Source: Actinomycetospora chibensis
Lineage (GTDB): Bacteria; Actinomycetota; Actinomycetes; Mycobacteriales; Pseudonocardiaceae
Assembly (NCBI RefSeq): GCF_028737215.1
Contig: NZ_JAQZAM010000009.1
Location: forward strand, 204,761-268,760
Direction of reading: 5' to 3'
DNA: 64,000 bases
Shown one piece after another: positions 25,358 to 33,726 of this stretch. Position numbers and translations under genes: made by a program. Every line of letters begins with the position of its first letter. The stretch's first letter is position 1. The notes below the pieces were generated by a model. It was not told where the DNA came from, searched no databases, and was given only the letters and a program-made list of their open reading frames with translations.

Positions 25358-26766
25358 TACATCACCCGCCGCAGGAGGCGCTTCGTGCGCTCGGTGTAGG
25401 GCGGGTACATGAGCCCCGGATCGGGTTTCGCCGGCTTGCTCAGCACCGCCTTGCGGTGGCTGAACGCCTGGAAGCCCCATTCGCCGTGATAGGCGCCCAT
25501 CCCGCTCGTGCCGACACCGCCGAACGGCAGCTGGGGCACCAGGCAGTGCATCATCGCGTGGTTGATCACCGCGCCGCCCGAGGGCACCTCGGTGATCACC
25601 CGTTCCTTGGCCGCCCGGGACGAGGTGAACAGGTAGGCCGCGAGCGGCTTGCCGCCCCCGTTGACCCGCTCGATCGCGTCATCGAGCGAAGGCACGGCCG
25701 ACACGGGGAGCAGCGGACCGAAGATCTCCTCGGTCATCAGCGGGGAGTCCGGCCGAGGGTCGAGGATCACCGTCGGCTCGATGGTCAACGCTTCCCGATC
25801 CGTCGCCCCGCCGACGACGACCGTTCCGTCGTGGTCGTCGAGCAGGCGCGCCAGACGGTCGAACTGACGCTCGTTGACGATGCGCAACCCTGCCGGCTCG
25901 CCGGTCCGGAACTGCGCAAGGGCCGCGGTGATGCGCTCGACGAGTGCCTCGCGCACCGAGGCCTCGACCAGGACGTGGTCGGGCGCGATGCAGGTCTGGC
26001 CCGAGTTCATCAGCTTGGTCCAGGCGATCCGGCGCGCGGCGACGTCGAGGTCGGCGTCGGCGGTGACGATCGCCGGGCACTTGCCGCCGAGCTCGAGAAC
26101 CACCGGCGTGAGGTGGCGGGCGGCCCCTTCCATGACCTTCCTCCCGATTTCCGGGCCCCCGGTGAAGAATGCGAGGTCGAGGCCCTGGGCCAGGAGCTCC
26201 TGGGTGGTGTCGGCCTCGCCCTCCAGGACGGCGACGGCCTCCGTGTCGACGTAGCGCGGGATCAGGTCTGCCAGCAGGGCGGAGACGGCCGGCGCGTGCT
26301 CGGAGGGCTTGACCACCGCGGTGTCGCCCGCCGCCAGAGCCCCGATGAGCGGTCCGAGGGTGAGGTAGACGGGGTAGTTCCACGGCCCGATGACGAGCAC
26401 GGTCCCGAGCGGCTCGTAGCGGTAGTGGGCCGAGCCGGGTAGCACCGCGGGCGGCAGGCCGACCCGGCGGCGGCGCGTCCAGCGACGCAGGTGCTTGCGC
26501 GCGTACGCCGCCTCGCCGCGCGTACTGGTGATCTCCCCGAGCCAGGTGTCGTGGGCCGAGCGGCCCAGGTCGGCGGCCATCGCGCGGGCGATCTCGGGCT
26601 CCCGCTCGGTCACGAGTCGCTCGATGCCGGCGAGCTGCACGCGGCGCCAGGCCACATCCCTCGTGCGACCGGAGGCGAACGTGGCCCGCAACCGACCGAC
26701 CGCGCGCTCGACCTCGTGCCGGGTCGCGGGGCGGGTGGCGGCCGGGAGTGCTGCCAGCGAGGTCAT
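25357..26766 (-). CDS. aldehyde dehydrogenase (class 3, fatty-aldehyde type)
   Basis: A 469-residue NAD(P)-dependent aldehyde dehydrogenase. It has VIGPWNYPVYLTLGPLIGAL, FFTGGPEIGRKV, the catalytic Glu in VVLELGGKCPAIV near residue 215 and the catalytic Cys in NSGQTCIAPDHVL near 250. The short length and C-terminal shape match class 3/fatty aldehyde dehydrogenases. It would oxidise aldehydes formed from alcohols, for example after P450 hydroxylation. Operator site 8 lies 35 bases upstream. Confidence 0.93.
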   Translation of the reverse strand: MTSLAALPAATRPATRHEVERAVGRLRATFASGRTRDVAWRRVQLAGIERLVTEREPEIARAMAADLGRSAHDTWLGEITSTRGEAAYARKHLRRWTRRRRVGLPPAVLPGSAHYRYEPLGTVLVIGPWNYPVYLTLGPLIGALAAGDTAVVKPSEHAPAVSALLADLIPRYVDTEAVAVLEGEADTTQELLAQGLDLAFFTGGPEIGRKVMEGAARHLTPVVLELGGKCPAIVTADADLDVAARRIAWTKLMNSGQTCIAPDHVLVEASVREALVERITAALAQFRTGEPAGLRIVNERQFDRLARLLDDHDGTVVVGGATDREALTIEPTVILDPRPDSPLMTEEIFGPLLPVSAVPSLDDAIERVNGGGKPLAAYLFTSSRAAKERVITEVPSGGAVINHAMMHCLVPQLPFGGVGTSGMGAYHGEWGFQAFSHRKAVLSKPAKPDPGLMYPPYTERTKRLLRRVM

Positions 26767-26800
26767 CGCGACACCCTTCGTCGGTGACGGGACAGGAATT

Positions 26801-26816
26801 CTTAATCCAGATTAGA
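26801..26816. promoter_or_regulatory. palindromic operator, site 8
   Basis: CTTAATC-CA-GATTAGA lies between the ALDH start and the 3' end of the TetR at 26802, overlapping that gene's last codons. Both halves are near consensus. Confidence 0.66.
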
Positions 26817-27460
26817 GGATGTGCTCGGACCTCGTCCACGAAGCCGCCGGTGAGCCACGCCGTACAGCACCATCGCCAGCGCCTCCTCCTCGACCGACAC
26901 CGGCGGGGGCCGGTGTGTGGCATCGGCGAACACCAGGTCGTCGAGGACCGCCACGCCCAGCAGAAGTGCGAGCACCCCGGGAGCCGTGAGCTCCTCGTCG
27001 GTGCCCGGCAGGGGGTGTCCTTCCCGGTCGGTCAGTACGCACTCCCGCACCACCGCGAGCAGTCGATCGGTCGTGGCGCGCAGCGACTCGGTCACGCCTT
27101 CGCCGCCCGGCTCGAAGGCGTCCACGGTCATGAGCACGAGCACCACATCGCGGTGGGCGCGCAGGAACCGGACGAGATCGAGCAGGACCTCGTGTGCGCG
27201 GTCCTCCACGGCGCCGGAGGGCGGGCAGGCCCAGCGCTGCGCGAACTCCTCCACGGTCAGCCGGAACCGTCCGGTCACCGTCCGGTCGAAGAGTGCGGCC
27301 TTGGAGCCGAAGTGCCGGTACAGGAGGGTCTCGGAGACCCCGGCCTCGTCGGCGATCATCCGGGTCGTGGTCTGCGCGAAGCCTCGCGCGGCGAAGGTCG
27401 CCGCCGCGGCCTCGAGGAGCAGCCGCTGGATCTCCTCGGTCGGTCTCCGCCCCGGGTCAC
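26802..27460 (-). pseudogene. TetR-family regulator with apparent frameshift
   Basis: The long frame (26802-27359) encodes a TetR ligand domain and the second half of a helix-turn-helix (MIADEAGVSETLLYRHFGSK). The missing first helices (RRPTEEIQRLLLEAA then FAARGFAQTTTR) are encoded directly upstream in the same frame, but no ATG, GTG or TTG exists there before a stop. A GTG at 27460 overlaps the preceding TetR's stop (GTGA), the usual coupled start, but in another frame. One extra C in the C4 tract 27450-27453 would join them as V-T-R-G-R-R-P-T-E-E. So this is either a real frameshift mutation or a sequencing indel. Confidence 0.75.
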
Positions 27461-28131
27461 GCGGGGCGATGGAGCACCCCGTGCATCATCAGGATGACCA
27501 GTTCGTCGACGACCGCGTCGTCCGACGGCCCGGCCTGACCGGCGGGCACCAGCCAGTCCCGGAAGATCGTCGTGCTGACCACCGTCGCCACGATGGTCCG
27601 CGCGGCGACCGGGGGGTTGAACCCGGTGAAGTCCTCGCTCACGGCGTAGCGCAACAGGATGCGCTCGAGCTCGTCGAAGAGCCGGCGCAGCGGGTGCTCG
27701 TGCCCCCGCATCAGCGGCTGCACCTCGCCGGTGAAGGTCTGCGCACCGGTGAACGCCACCATCGCCCCGCGACGCTCGCTCAGCACCGAGTGCAGCGTGT
27801 CCACGAGCGCGCGGGCAGGGACAGCCGCCCCGCCCGGAGCGACGGCCCGGTCCGACCACTCCTCGAGGAACCCCTCGAGCGCCGAGGTCAATGGCTGGTA
27901 GATCGCCTCCCGGAAGAGGTTGGCCTTGCCGCCGAAGTGGCGGAAGAGGAGGACCTCCGCCACCCCTGCACGCTCGGCGATGCTCTTGGTGCTGGTCCGG
28001 GAGTAGCCGTGCGCCGAAAACAGCTCCTCGGCGGCCGCCAGGAGGAGCCCCCGAATCTCGTCCGGTGTCCGCCGCGCCGGGCGACCGTCTCCGAGAGCGG
28101 CCTCCGTGGACCCTCGGGCGCCGTCAATCAT
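27457..28131 (-). CDS. TetR-family regulator
   Basis: A 224-residue TetR with an N-terminal ARRTPDEIRGLLLAAAEELF, helix-turn-helix YSRTSTKSIAERAGVAEVLL then FRHFGGKANLF, and a C-terminal effector domain. It is similar in arrangement to the frameshifted TetR that follows and overlaps it by four bases, so the two arose as or act as a tandem pair. It starts 50 bases beyond the end of the broken SDR gene on the same strand. Target unknown. Confidence 0.88.
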   Translation of the reverse strand: MIDGARGSTEAALGDGRPARRTPDEIRGLLLAAAEELFSAHGYSRTSTKSIAERAGVAEVLLFRHFGGKANLFREAIYQPLTSALEGFLEEWSDRAVAPGGAAVPARALVDTLHSVLSERRGAMVAFTGAQTFTGEVQPLMRGHEHPLRRLFDELERILLRYAVSEDFTGFNPPVAARTIVATVVSTTIFRDWLVPAGQAGPSDDAVVDELVILMMHGVLHRPA

Positions 28132-28181
28132 CGGACCACCCTAAGGGCGGCCCTCGGCTCTCGTGGGTGTTTCGGCGCTCG

Positions 28182-29010
28182 CTAGAGCCGTGCCCCGGCG
28201 TCGATCACCATGGTCGTGCCGGTGACGTGGCGGCCGCTGTCGGCGACGAGATGGAGCACGGCCTCGGTGACGTCGGCCGGCTCGATCAGCGCGACGGGCA
28301 GGCGGTTCAGCGTCCGCGCGGCCTCCTCGAAGTCCTCGCGGGCGGGCTCGTCGAGGTCCGGCCGGAAGGTGCGATAGGTCGCGTCGTTGAGCGCCATCGG
28401 CGTCGCCGTCGTGGTCGGGTGCACCGTGTTGACCCGCACCCCGTGCGGCGCCCACTCCGCAGCCATCACGCGCACCATCGCCACCAGGCCCGCCTTCGCC
28501 GCGCTGTAGTGGGCGATCCCGGGCTGCGCGTGCATCGCGGCGAGAGAGCTGATGACCACGACGCTGCCGCCGCGGCCGCCCCGCCAGGACGTGCGGGACC
28601 GCGGCCCGCAGTGTCCGCCAGGCGCCGGTCAGGTTGATGTCGATCATCTCGGCCCACGTCCGCTCGTCCATCTCGAGCGTGGGTGCCGGGCTCATGATCC
28701 CGGCGTTGGCGACCACGACGTCCAGGCGGCCGAACGCCGCCGTGCCGCGCTCGACGAGGGCCTCCAGTTCCGCGGTGTCGCGGACGTCGGCCTGGTCGGC
28801 GACCACGCGCCGCCCGGTCGCCTCGACCAGCCGTGCCGTCTCGGCCAGGTCGTCCGCGGTGGCCGTCGGGTAGGGCACCGTCTCCACCGGGCGCGCGGTG
28901 TCGCCGAGGACGAGGTCGGCGCCCTCGCGCGCCATCGCCGCCGCATGGCTGCGCCCCATCCCGCGGGCCGCTCCCGTCACGAGTGCGACCTTGCCGTCGA
29001 GCCGTCCCAT
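28182..29010 (-). pseudogene. mycofactocin-type SDR with apparent frameshift
   Basis: Two frames join to one SDR. Bases 29010 to about 28583 encode VTGAARGMGRSHAAAMA, the insert ARPVETVPYPTATADDLA and VVANAGIMSPAP; bases about 28578 to 28182 encode V-V-V-I-S-S-L-A-A-M, the catalytic HYSAAK and the ending VTGTTMVIDAGARL. Deleting one C of the C4 tract 28579-28582 restores H-V-L-A-G-G-R-G-G-S in one frame. The insert between the Rossmann acid and the next strand marks the mycofactocin-dependent SDR family, whose NAD(H) is not exchangeable. No mycofactocin synthesis gene is seen in the window. Indel may be real or a sequencing error. Confidence 0.8.
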
Positions 29011-29049
29011 GTCCCTCCTTCGTCCCTGGCGGGTGGACCGGGGCCGGCA

Positions 29050-29086
29050 CCGCCGGGCCCTCCGCGGGGGGAGGAGGACCCGGCGG
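29050..29086 (-). terminator. hairpin after the flavoprotein operon
   Basis: CCGCCGGGCCCTCC (29050-29063) pairs with GGAGGACCCGGCGG (29073-29086) with one mismatch and a 9-base loop. It follows the flavoprotein stop on the minus strand and precedes the SDR start. There is no T tract, as is usual at high GC. Confidence 0.5.
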
Positions 29087-29100
29087 CGCCGCGAGCGGGA

Positions 29101-30855
29101 TCAGGTGCGCTGGCCGGCGCGCGCCCCGCTCCGTCCGGTGCCGTTCGACGTCGGTGCCTCGAGCCGGTCGGCGATGCCGTTCTCCTGTTCCCGGCGCGCG
29201 GTGAGCGCGTGCCCACGACCGCCCCGGTCCTCGGCCTTGAACAGCTTGATCATCGTGTGCGCGGCGTTCTGCCCCGGCATCCCGCTGATGCCCGCGACCG
29301 GGTGCGTCCCCGATCCCGTGAGGAACAGGCCCGGCACGGGCGTCCGGTACCCCGCGAAGCCCGGGGCGGGCTTGCGCGGGCCGAACCGGGTGATCGTCGG
29401 GTCGACGTGGTAGACGCTGCCGTCGATCGCCCAGAACCGGTCCTCGAGGTCGGGCTGGGCGAGCTCGCGCCGGGCGACCTCGAGGTTCTCGATGCCCTCG
29501 TAGTAGTGCTGGGCGTCGCGGATGACCTTGTCGGTGATCTCCTTGCGCGCCTTGTCCCAGCCGTCGCGCGGGATACTGGGCGTGAGACCGCTCCAGTACC
29601 AGAAGAGGTCCTTGCCCTCCGGGGCGAAGCGGTCGAAGGCCGTCGGGACGGTCGCGAGACCCGGGATGTGCTCCGGAATCTCCCCCCGGACGCAGGCGCG
29701 CGCCGCGGCGAGCACCTCCTCGTAGGGGTGGAAGCAGTTGCAGGCCAGCCGCAGGTCGATGCCCCCGATTCCCTGTCTGTCGCGCCACTTCTCGTGCTTC
29801 GTCATCCGGATCTGCCCGGAGAGCGCGACGTTGAGCTTGTAGTCGGTGATCCCGCGCTTCTTGGTCGGGATGTGGTTGACGGCGTTCTGCAGCCGGCGCG
29901 GCAGGACGCCCTTCGGCAGGAGCCGGTCCAGGGTCGTGCGCGGGCTGCAGGCCGTCAGGACCCCGCGGCGGGCGGTGATCTCCTGTCCACCGCGGACACA
30001 GACGCCCGTCACGCGGCCCTGCTCGACGACGAGCTCCTCGACCGGCGTGTCGGTGACGACGCGCCCGCCGTGATCGGCGATGCAGGCCGCGAGGGCCTTG
30101 GGAAACGACCCGGTGCCGCCGTGGAACATCGAGACGCCGTACTTGGACAGGACGCCGAGGTAGATCAGCGACCAGCCCGAGAGGTCGGCGTCGAACGGCA
30201 TGAACGGCAGCGACGTGAGCAGCGGCGCCTTGATCATGTCGTGCTCGAAGTACTCCTCGATGGCCTCGGCCTGCGAGTTGGCCATCCAGCGCCCGACGTT
30301 GACGAGCTCCTTCCGGTTCTTCGCCGCGCCCGCGACCGACTTCATGATCGCTTTGATCGACGGGCGGGTGACGCTCGTCTGCATCACCGGCAGGCCGATC
30401 TCCACCGCGGCGTCGATCACGCGGTAGAGCTCGAGGAGGCGGTCGGCGTCCCGGCGGTTGAAGTGGCGCAGCTCGTCGGCGGTGCGCCGGGGGTCGCGCC
30501 AGAGCCCGAGCGACGAGCCGTCCGCGGCGAGCTGGAAGTGCGCCGGGTCGATGACGGTCTGCTTCAGCCCGTACCTGCGTCCGAGCCCGAGGTCCTCGTC
30601 GATGTTGGTCGTCCGGAACAGGGACGCCTGGATCGACGCTTCGTTGATGGTGTAGCCGGGAGCCTCGGGAAGCATCTCGTTGGTCGCCGTCATCCCGCCG
30701 TACGTCGGCGAGGCCTCGACCACCACGGTGTCGAGGCCGGCTCGCGCGAGGTAGGCCGCGGCGACCATGCCGTTGTGGCCGGACCCGACCACGACGACGT
30801 CCGCGCTCCGGGGGAGCTCGTCGTCCGTGGTCATCGGCTGGTCGATGAAGCTCAT
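29101..30855 (-). CDS. FAD-dependent oxidoreductase, phytoene-dehydrogenase-like (large)
   Basis: A 584-residue flavoprotein of the COG1233 type. The N-terminal FAD fold (VVVGSGHNGMVAAAYLA, then VVEASPTYGGM) is at residues 20-60. A C-terminal block with FLTGSGTHPVAGISGMPGQN is the second FAD motif, followed by a polar tail of about 50 residues. It is longer than the 448-residue relative at 993 and only distantly alike. Its ATG overlaps the PEP-utilising gene's stop (ATGA, 30852-30855), so the two proteins are made together. This implies linked chemistry: phosphorylation plus redox on one substrate. Confidence 0.88.
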   Translation of the reverse strand: MSFIDQPMTTDDELPRSADVVVVGSGHNGMVAAAYLARAGLDTVVVEASPTYGGMTATNEMLPEAPGYTINEASIQASLFRTTNIDEDLGLGRRYGLKQTVIDPAHFQLAADGSSLGLWRDPRRTADELRHFNRRDADRLLELYRVIDAAVEIGLPVMQTSVTRPSIKAIMKSVAGAAKNRKELVNVGRWMANSQAEAIEEYFEHDMIKAPLLTSLPFMPFDADLSGWSLIYLGVLSKYGVSMFHGGTGSFPKALAACIADHGGRVVTDTPVEELVVEQGRVTGVCVRGGQEITARRGVLTACSPRTTLDRLLPKGVLPRRLQNAVNHIPTKKRGITDYKLNVALSGQIRMTKHEKWRDRQGIGGIDLRLACNCFHPYEEVLAAARACVRGEIPEHIPGLATVPTAFDRFAPEGKDLFWYWSGLTPSIPRDGWDKARKEITDKVIRDAQHYYEGIENLEVARRELAQPDLEDRFWAIDGSVYHVDPTITRFGPRKPAPGFAGYRTPVPGLFLTGSGTHPVAGISGMPGQNAAHTMIKLFKAEDRGGRGHALTARREQENGIADRLEAPTSNGTGRSGARAGQRT

Positions 30856-33533
30856 CGCTGCACCCTTCGATCGGTCGGTCGTGCGGCCTTCTCAGGAGTC
30901 GGGGGGTCCTCGGGCGCGGACGCCCGCTCGAGGATCGTGACGGTGCCCGCCCCACCGTCGACACGGACCCGGTCGCCGGTGCGCAGGGCCCGGGTCCCGG
31001 TGCGGGTGCTCACGACGCAGGGCAGTCCGAGCTCGCGGGCCACGACGGCGGCGTGACTCAGGGCGCCGCCGATGTCGACGACGAGGCCCGCGGACACGAA
31101 CATGATCGACGACCAGCTCGGGTCCGTCGTCGGCGCCACGAGGATCTCGTCGGGAAGCACGTCGGCGAAGTCCGGGCTCGTCACGACCCGGGCGACACCC
31201 TCGACGACGCCGTTGCTGACCCCGACCCCCGTGATGACGTCACCGACGGCGGCGTCCTCACCCGCGTCGTCGAGCAGGTCGGGCTGGCCGGCCCAGTGGT
31301 TGGGGATGCGCAGCGCCTGGTGCTGGGCGCGGCGACGACGGCGACGGGCGACGAGGTCGGCGATGTCCTCCCCCACCCCGGCGGCGAGCTCCTCCGCGGT
31401 CAGGAGGAAGACGTCGTCGACCTCGGCCAGCACCCCGGCGTGGACCAGGTGCTGCCCGATCCGGCGCGCCGCGGCGCGGGCCACGTCGATGCTCTGCAGG
31501 TAGGCGCGCTTGCCCACCCCGCGCAGCGGGATGCGGCGGGCGGCCAGCGCGAGGAGGGCCCGGACGGCGAGCCTGCGGTGGGCAGGCACGGCCGCCTGGA
31601 GCTCGCGGGTCATCGCCTCGGCCTGCCGCCGTCGCACCTGCTCGCGCGCCGCGGGACTCGCGTCGTCGTCGCGGCGGGCGTACTCGTCGACCAGGCGGCG
31701 CAGCGGCGCGTCGTCCTCGCGCCAGACGCGTCCGGAGAGCTCGCCCTCGAGCGGGCCGTGGAAGCCGTGGCGGGCGACGACCTCGTCGACGTCGATCTCC
31801 CCGCGGGACGCGCGCCACATGTCACCGACGACCGCCATCTCGGCGCCGCCGGAGCCCGAGAGGACGGCGACGTCGCCCACCCCGGTGCTGTCCACGAGGC
31901 GGGTGAGGGCGTCGTAGACCGGTTGCACGACGCCCATGAGGCCGAGCGTGTGCAGCGACAGCGTCGCGAAGAAGCGGTCGGAGGCCTCGGAGAGCAGGTC
32001 GGTGGCGCCCTGGAGCCCGAGGCTGCCCGCCCGTCGGGTCGACGCCCGCCACCACGCGTCGGTCTCGTCGGCGAGCCGGTGCACCTGGTGCGGGCCCGTG
32101 ACCGACAGGACCGCGAGCCGTGCGGCGATCGCGGGGTAGCGCGCCCGGGTCTTCGTGTAGTCGATGTCCGCGGGCGCCTGACCGAAGATTCCGCGGACCA
32201 CCTCGTCGCCGGAGGTGCCGGGCATCCGGTTGCCCGTGCCGGCGACGAAGTCGACCTGCAGGGCGAGCCGACCGTGGAAGATGCGCAGAATGCGCTCGGA
32301 GGGGTCGTCGGGCTCGGCACGCTCGTCGGCGCGCAACGCACCGAGCCGATAGAAGGCCTCGCGGCACGCACGCTCGCCGACGGTGCGCCACAGCGACCAG
32401 CACAGCGGGGTGAGGACGCCGGGAGCGGCCTCGCCGAGGTTGTCGACCGACCAGTGCAGCGAGGGCGCGCTGCGGCTGTGCAACGGATCCCAGTCGTCCT
32501 CGGGGCTGATCGGCTCGTCGCCAGTGTCCGAGGAGGTCGCCGGACCGCCGCGCTCCCGCTGGCTCCACACCGTCTCCGGTCGGGCCTGCAGGACGAGCAC
32601 GGTGCCGGCGGCGACCGGGTCGGAGTCGTCCGCGACCGCCCACTCGACGTCCATCGGTGCCCCGAAGCCGGCCTCGATCCGGCGACCGAGGTCCGCGAGC
32701 TCGCGGACCTCGCGCTCCTGCAGGGCCGGGAGCTCCTGCTCGTCCTCGGGGACCTCGACGAGCCGGCCCGACGCCGAGCCGTCGTCGAAGCGGTGTGCGT
32801 GCTCCTTGCGCCCGATCGCGGTGCGCCGCGCGTCGAGCGTCTCCTTGTCGATCCAGTGCCGGTCGGTGCCGACGTCGCCGCGGACCACGCCCTCGCCGAC
32901 GCCGTAGGTGGCCTCGAGGTAGATCTGGCCCTGGTCGCCGGTCACGGGCTCGAGGGTCATGAGCACGCCTGCGCAGCGCGCGGGGACCATGCGCTGCACG
33001 ACGACCCCCATGCCGAGGTCCTCGAGGGGAACGCCGAAGTGCGCGCGGTACGCGATCGCCTGGGGGGTGAACAGACTCGCCCAGCAGCGCACGACGTGGC
33101 GCGCGACCTCGTCGCGGCCCCGGATCCACAGGTACGTCTCCTGCTGGCCGGCATAGGAGGCGTCCGCCGTGTCCTCCGCCGTGGCGCTCGAGCGCACCGC
33201 CACGGTGACCGGCTCGTCCGCCCCGAGGGCGTCGTAGGAGGCGAGCACCTCCTGCGCGACGTCCTCGGGCATCGGGAGGTCCTCGAATAGCGAGGTCGCC
33301 CGCCGGGAGACCTCCCGGGTGTCACGCTCCCCCTCCGCCGCGGCCAGCAGGTCGCGCAGGGGGCCCTGGAGATCGTTCGCGTCGACGAACCGGTGGTAGG
33401 CCTCGGTGGTGACCGCGAACCCACCCGGCACCGGCAGGTCGAGGCGCAGCAGCTCGCCGAGCCCCATGGCCTTGCCGCCCACGCGGTCAGCGACGTCGCG
33501 GCCGCAATGGGTCAGGCTGAGCGTGAACGACAC
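30852..33533 (-). CDS. full-length PEP-synthase/rifampin-phosphotransferase-like enzyme
   Basis: An 893-residue phosphotransferase of the PEP synthase/PPDK superfamily. Residues 1 to about 320 form the ATP-grasp half (GGKAMGLGEL, VAVRSSATAEDTADASYAG, G-A-P-M-D-V-E-W). A linker and central region carry HSRSAPSLHWSVDN and GFHGPLEGELSGRVW. The C-terminal swivelling domain has IGGALSHAAVVAREL with the phospho-carrier His at about 827. ATP would phosphorylate that His, which then transfers to an acceptor. GTG 33533 was chosen because AGGAGG lies seven bases upstream; the frame is open to 33578. It shares this architecture with rifampin phosphotransferase, but the acceptor is unknown. Confidence 0.85.
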   Translation of the reverse strand: MSFTLSLTHCGRDVADRVGGKAMGLGELLRLDLPVPGGFAVTTEAYHRFVDANDLQGPLRDLLAAAEGERDTREVSRRATSLFEDLPMPEDVAQEVLASYDALGADEPVTVAVRSSATAEDTADASYAGQQETYLWIRGRDEVARHVVRCWASLFTPQAIAYRAHFGVPLEDLGMGVVVQRMVPARCAGVLMTLEPVTGDQGQIYLEATYGVGEGVVRGDVGTDRHWIDKETLDARRTAIGRKEHAHRFDDGSASGRLVEVPEDEQELPALQEREVRELADLGRRIEAGFGAPMDVEWAVADDSDPVAAGTVLVLQARPETVWSQRERGGPATSSDTGDEPISPEDDWDPLHSRSAPSLHWSVDNLGEAAPGVLTPLCWSLWRTVGERACREAFYRLGALRADERAEPDDPSERILRIFHGRLALQVDFVAGTGNRMPGTSGDEVVRGIFGQAPADIDYTKTRARYPAIAARLAVLSVTGPHQVHRLADETDAWWRASTRRAGSLGLQGATDLLSEASDRFFATLSLHTLGLMGVVQPVYDALTRLVDSTGVGDVAVLSGSGGAEMAVVGDMWRASRGEIDVDEVVARHGFHGPLEGELSGRVWREDDAPLRRLVDEYARRDDDASPAAREQVRRRQAEAMTRELQAAVPAHRRLAVRALLALAARRIPLRGVGKRAYLQSIDVARAAARRIGQHLVHAGVLAEVDDVFLLTAEELAAGVGEDIADLVARRRRRRAQHQALRIPNHWAGQPDLLDDAGEDAAVGDVITGVGVSNGVVEGVARVVTSPDFADVLPDEILVAPTTDPSWSSIMFVSAGLVVDIGGALSHAAVVARELGLPCVVSTRTGTRALRTGDRVRVDGGAGTVTILERASAPEDPPTPEKAARPTDRRVQR

Positions 33534-33590
33534 CCGACGACCTCCTCGCCGCGGACCGTGCTCAGTGGCCCGCATCACCAGGGTATTGAC

Positions 33591-33606
33591 CTTAATGTAA
33601 ATTAAA
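33591..33606. promoter_or_regulatory. palindromic operator, site 9
   Basis: CTTAATG-TA-AATTAAA overlaps the -10 box of the minus-strand promoter at 33600-33628. The same operator-promoter arrangement recurs at 57907-57944. Confidence 0.68.
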
Positions 33607-33628
33607 CAGGCCTCGGAGGAGGGGTCAA
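33600..33628 (-). promoter_or_regulatory. promoter of the PEP-synthase-like operon
   Basis: On the minus strand TTGACC (33628-33623), 17 bases, then TTAATT (33605-33600). The spacing is ideal and the -10 lies inside operator site 9, so a bound repressor would block initiation. Confidence 0.55.
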
Positions 33629-33668
33629 GAGTCGGGGACGTCGACGACCGAGCCGTCCGGACGGCTTA

Positions 33669-33698
33669 TTGACGCTCGAGTCAATTGAGCCCTAGCCT
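33669..33698 (+). promoter_or_regulatory. promoter with inverted repeat upstream of the short PEP paralogues
   Basis: TTGACGCTCGAGTCAA (33669-33684) has inverted 5-base arms TTGAC/GTCAA and also supplies a -35 box. TAGCCT (33693-33698) follows after 18 bases as a -10. A distinct operator from the 16-base family, since the sequence differs. Confidence 0.45.
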
Positions 33699-33726
33699 CC
33701 TCCGTCGAGCTCACTGCGGAGGTTCG

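Noticed and set aside
28552..31056. 834-residue plus-strand frame
   Set aside because: Antisense to the SDR and the large flavoprotein; low-complexity high-GC shadow.
31053..33290. 745-residue plus-strand frame
   Set aside because: Antisense shadow of the 893-residue PEP-synthase-like enzyme, whose domain motifs are unambiguous.
33669..33684. TTGACGCTCGAGTCAA as a twelfth member of the 16-base operator family
   Set aside because: Half-sites and spacing (5-6-5) differ from the TYTAATC form; kept as a separate candidate.
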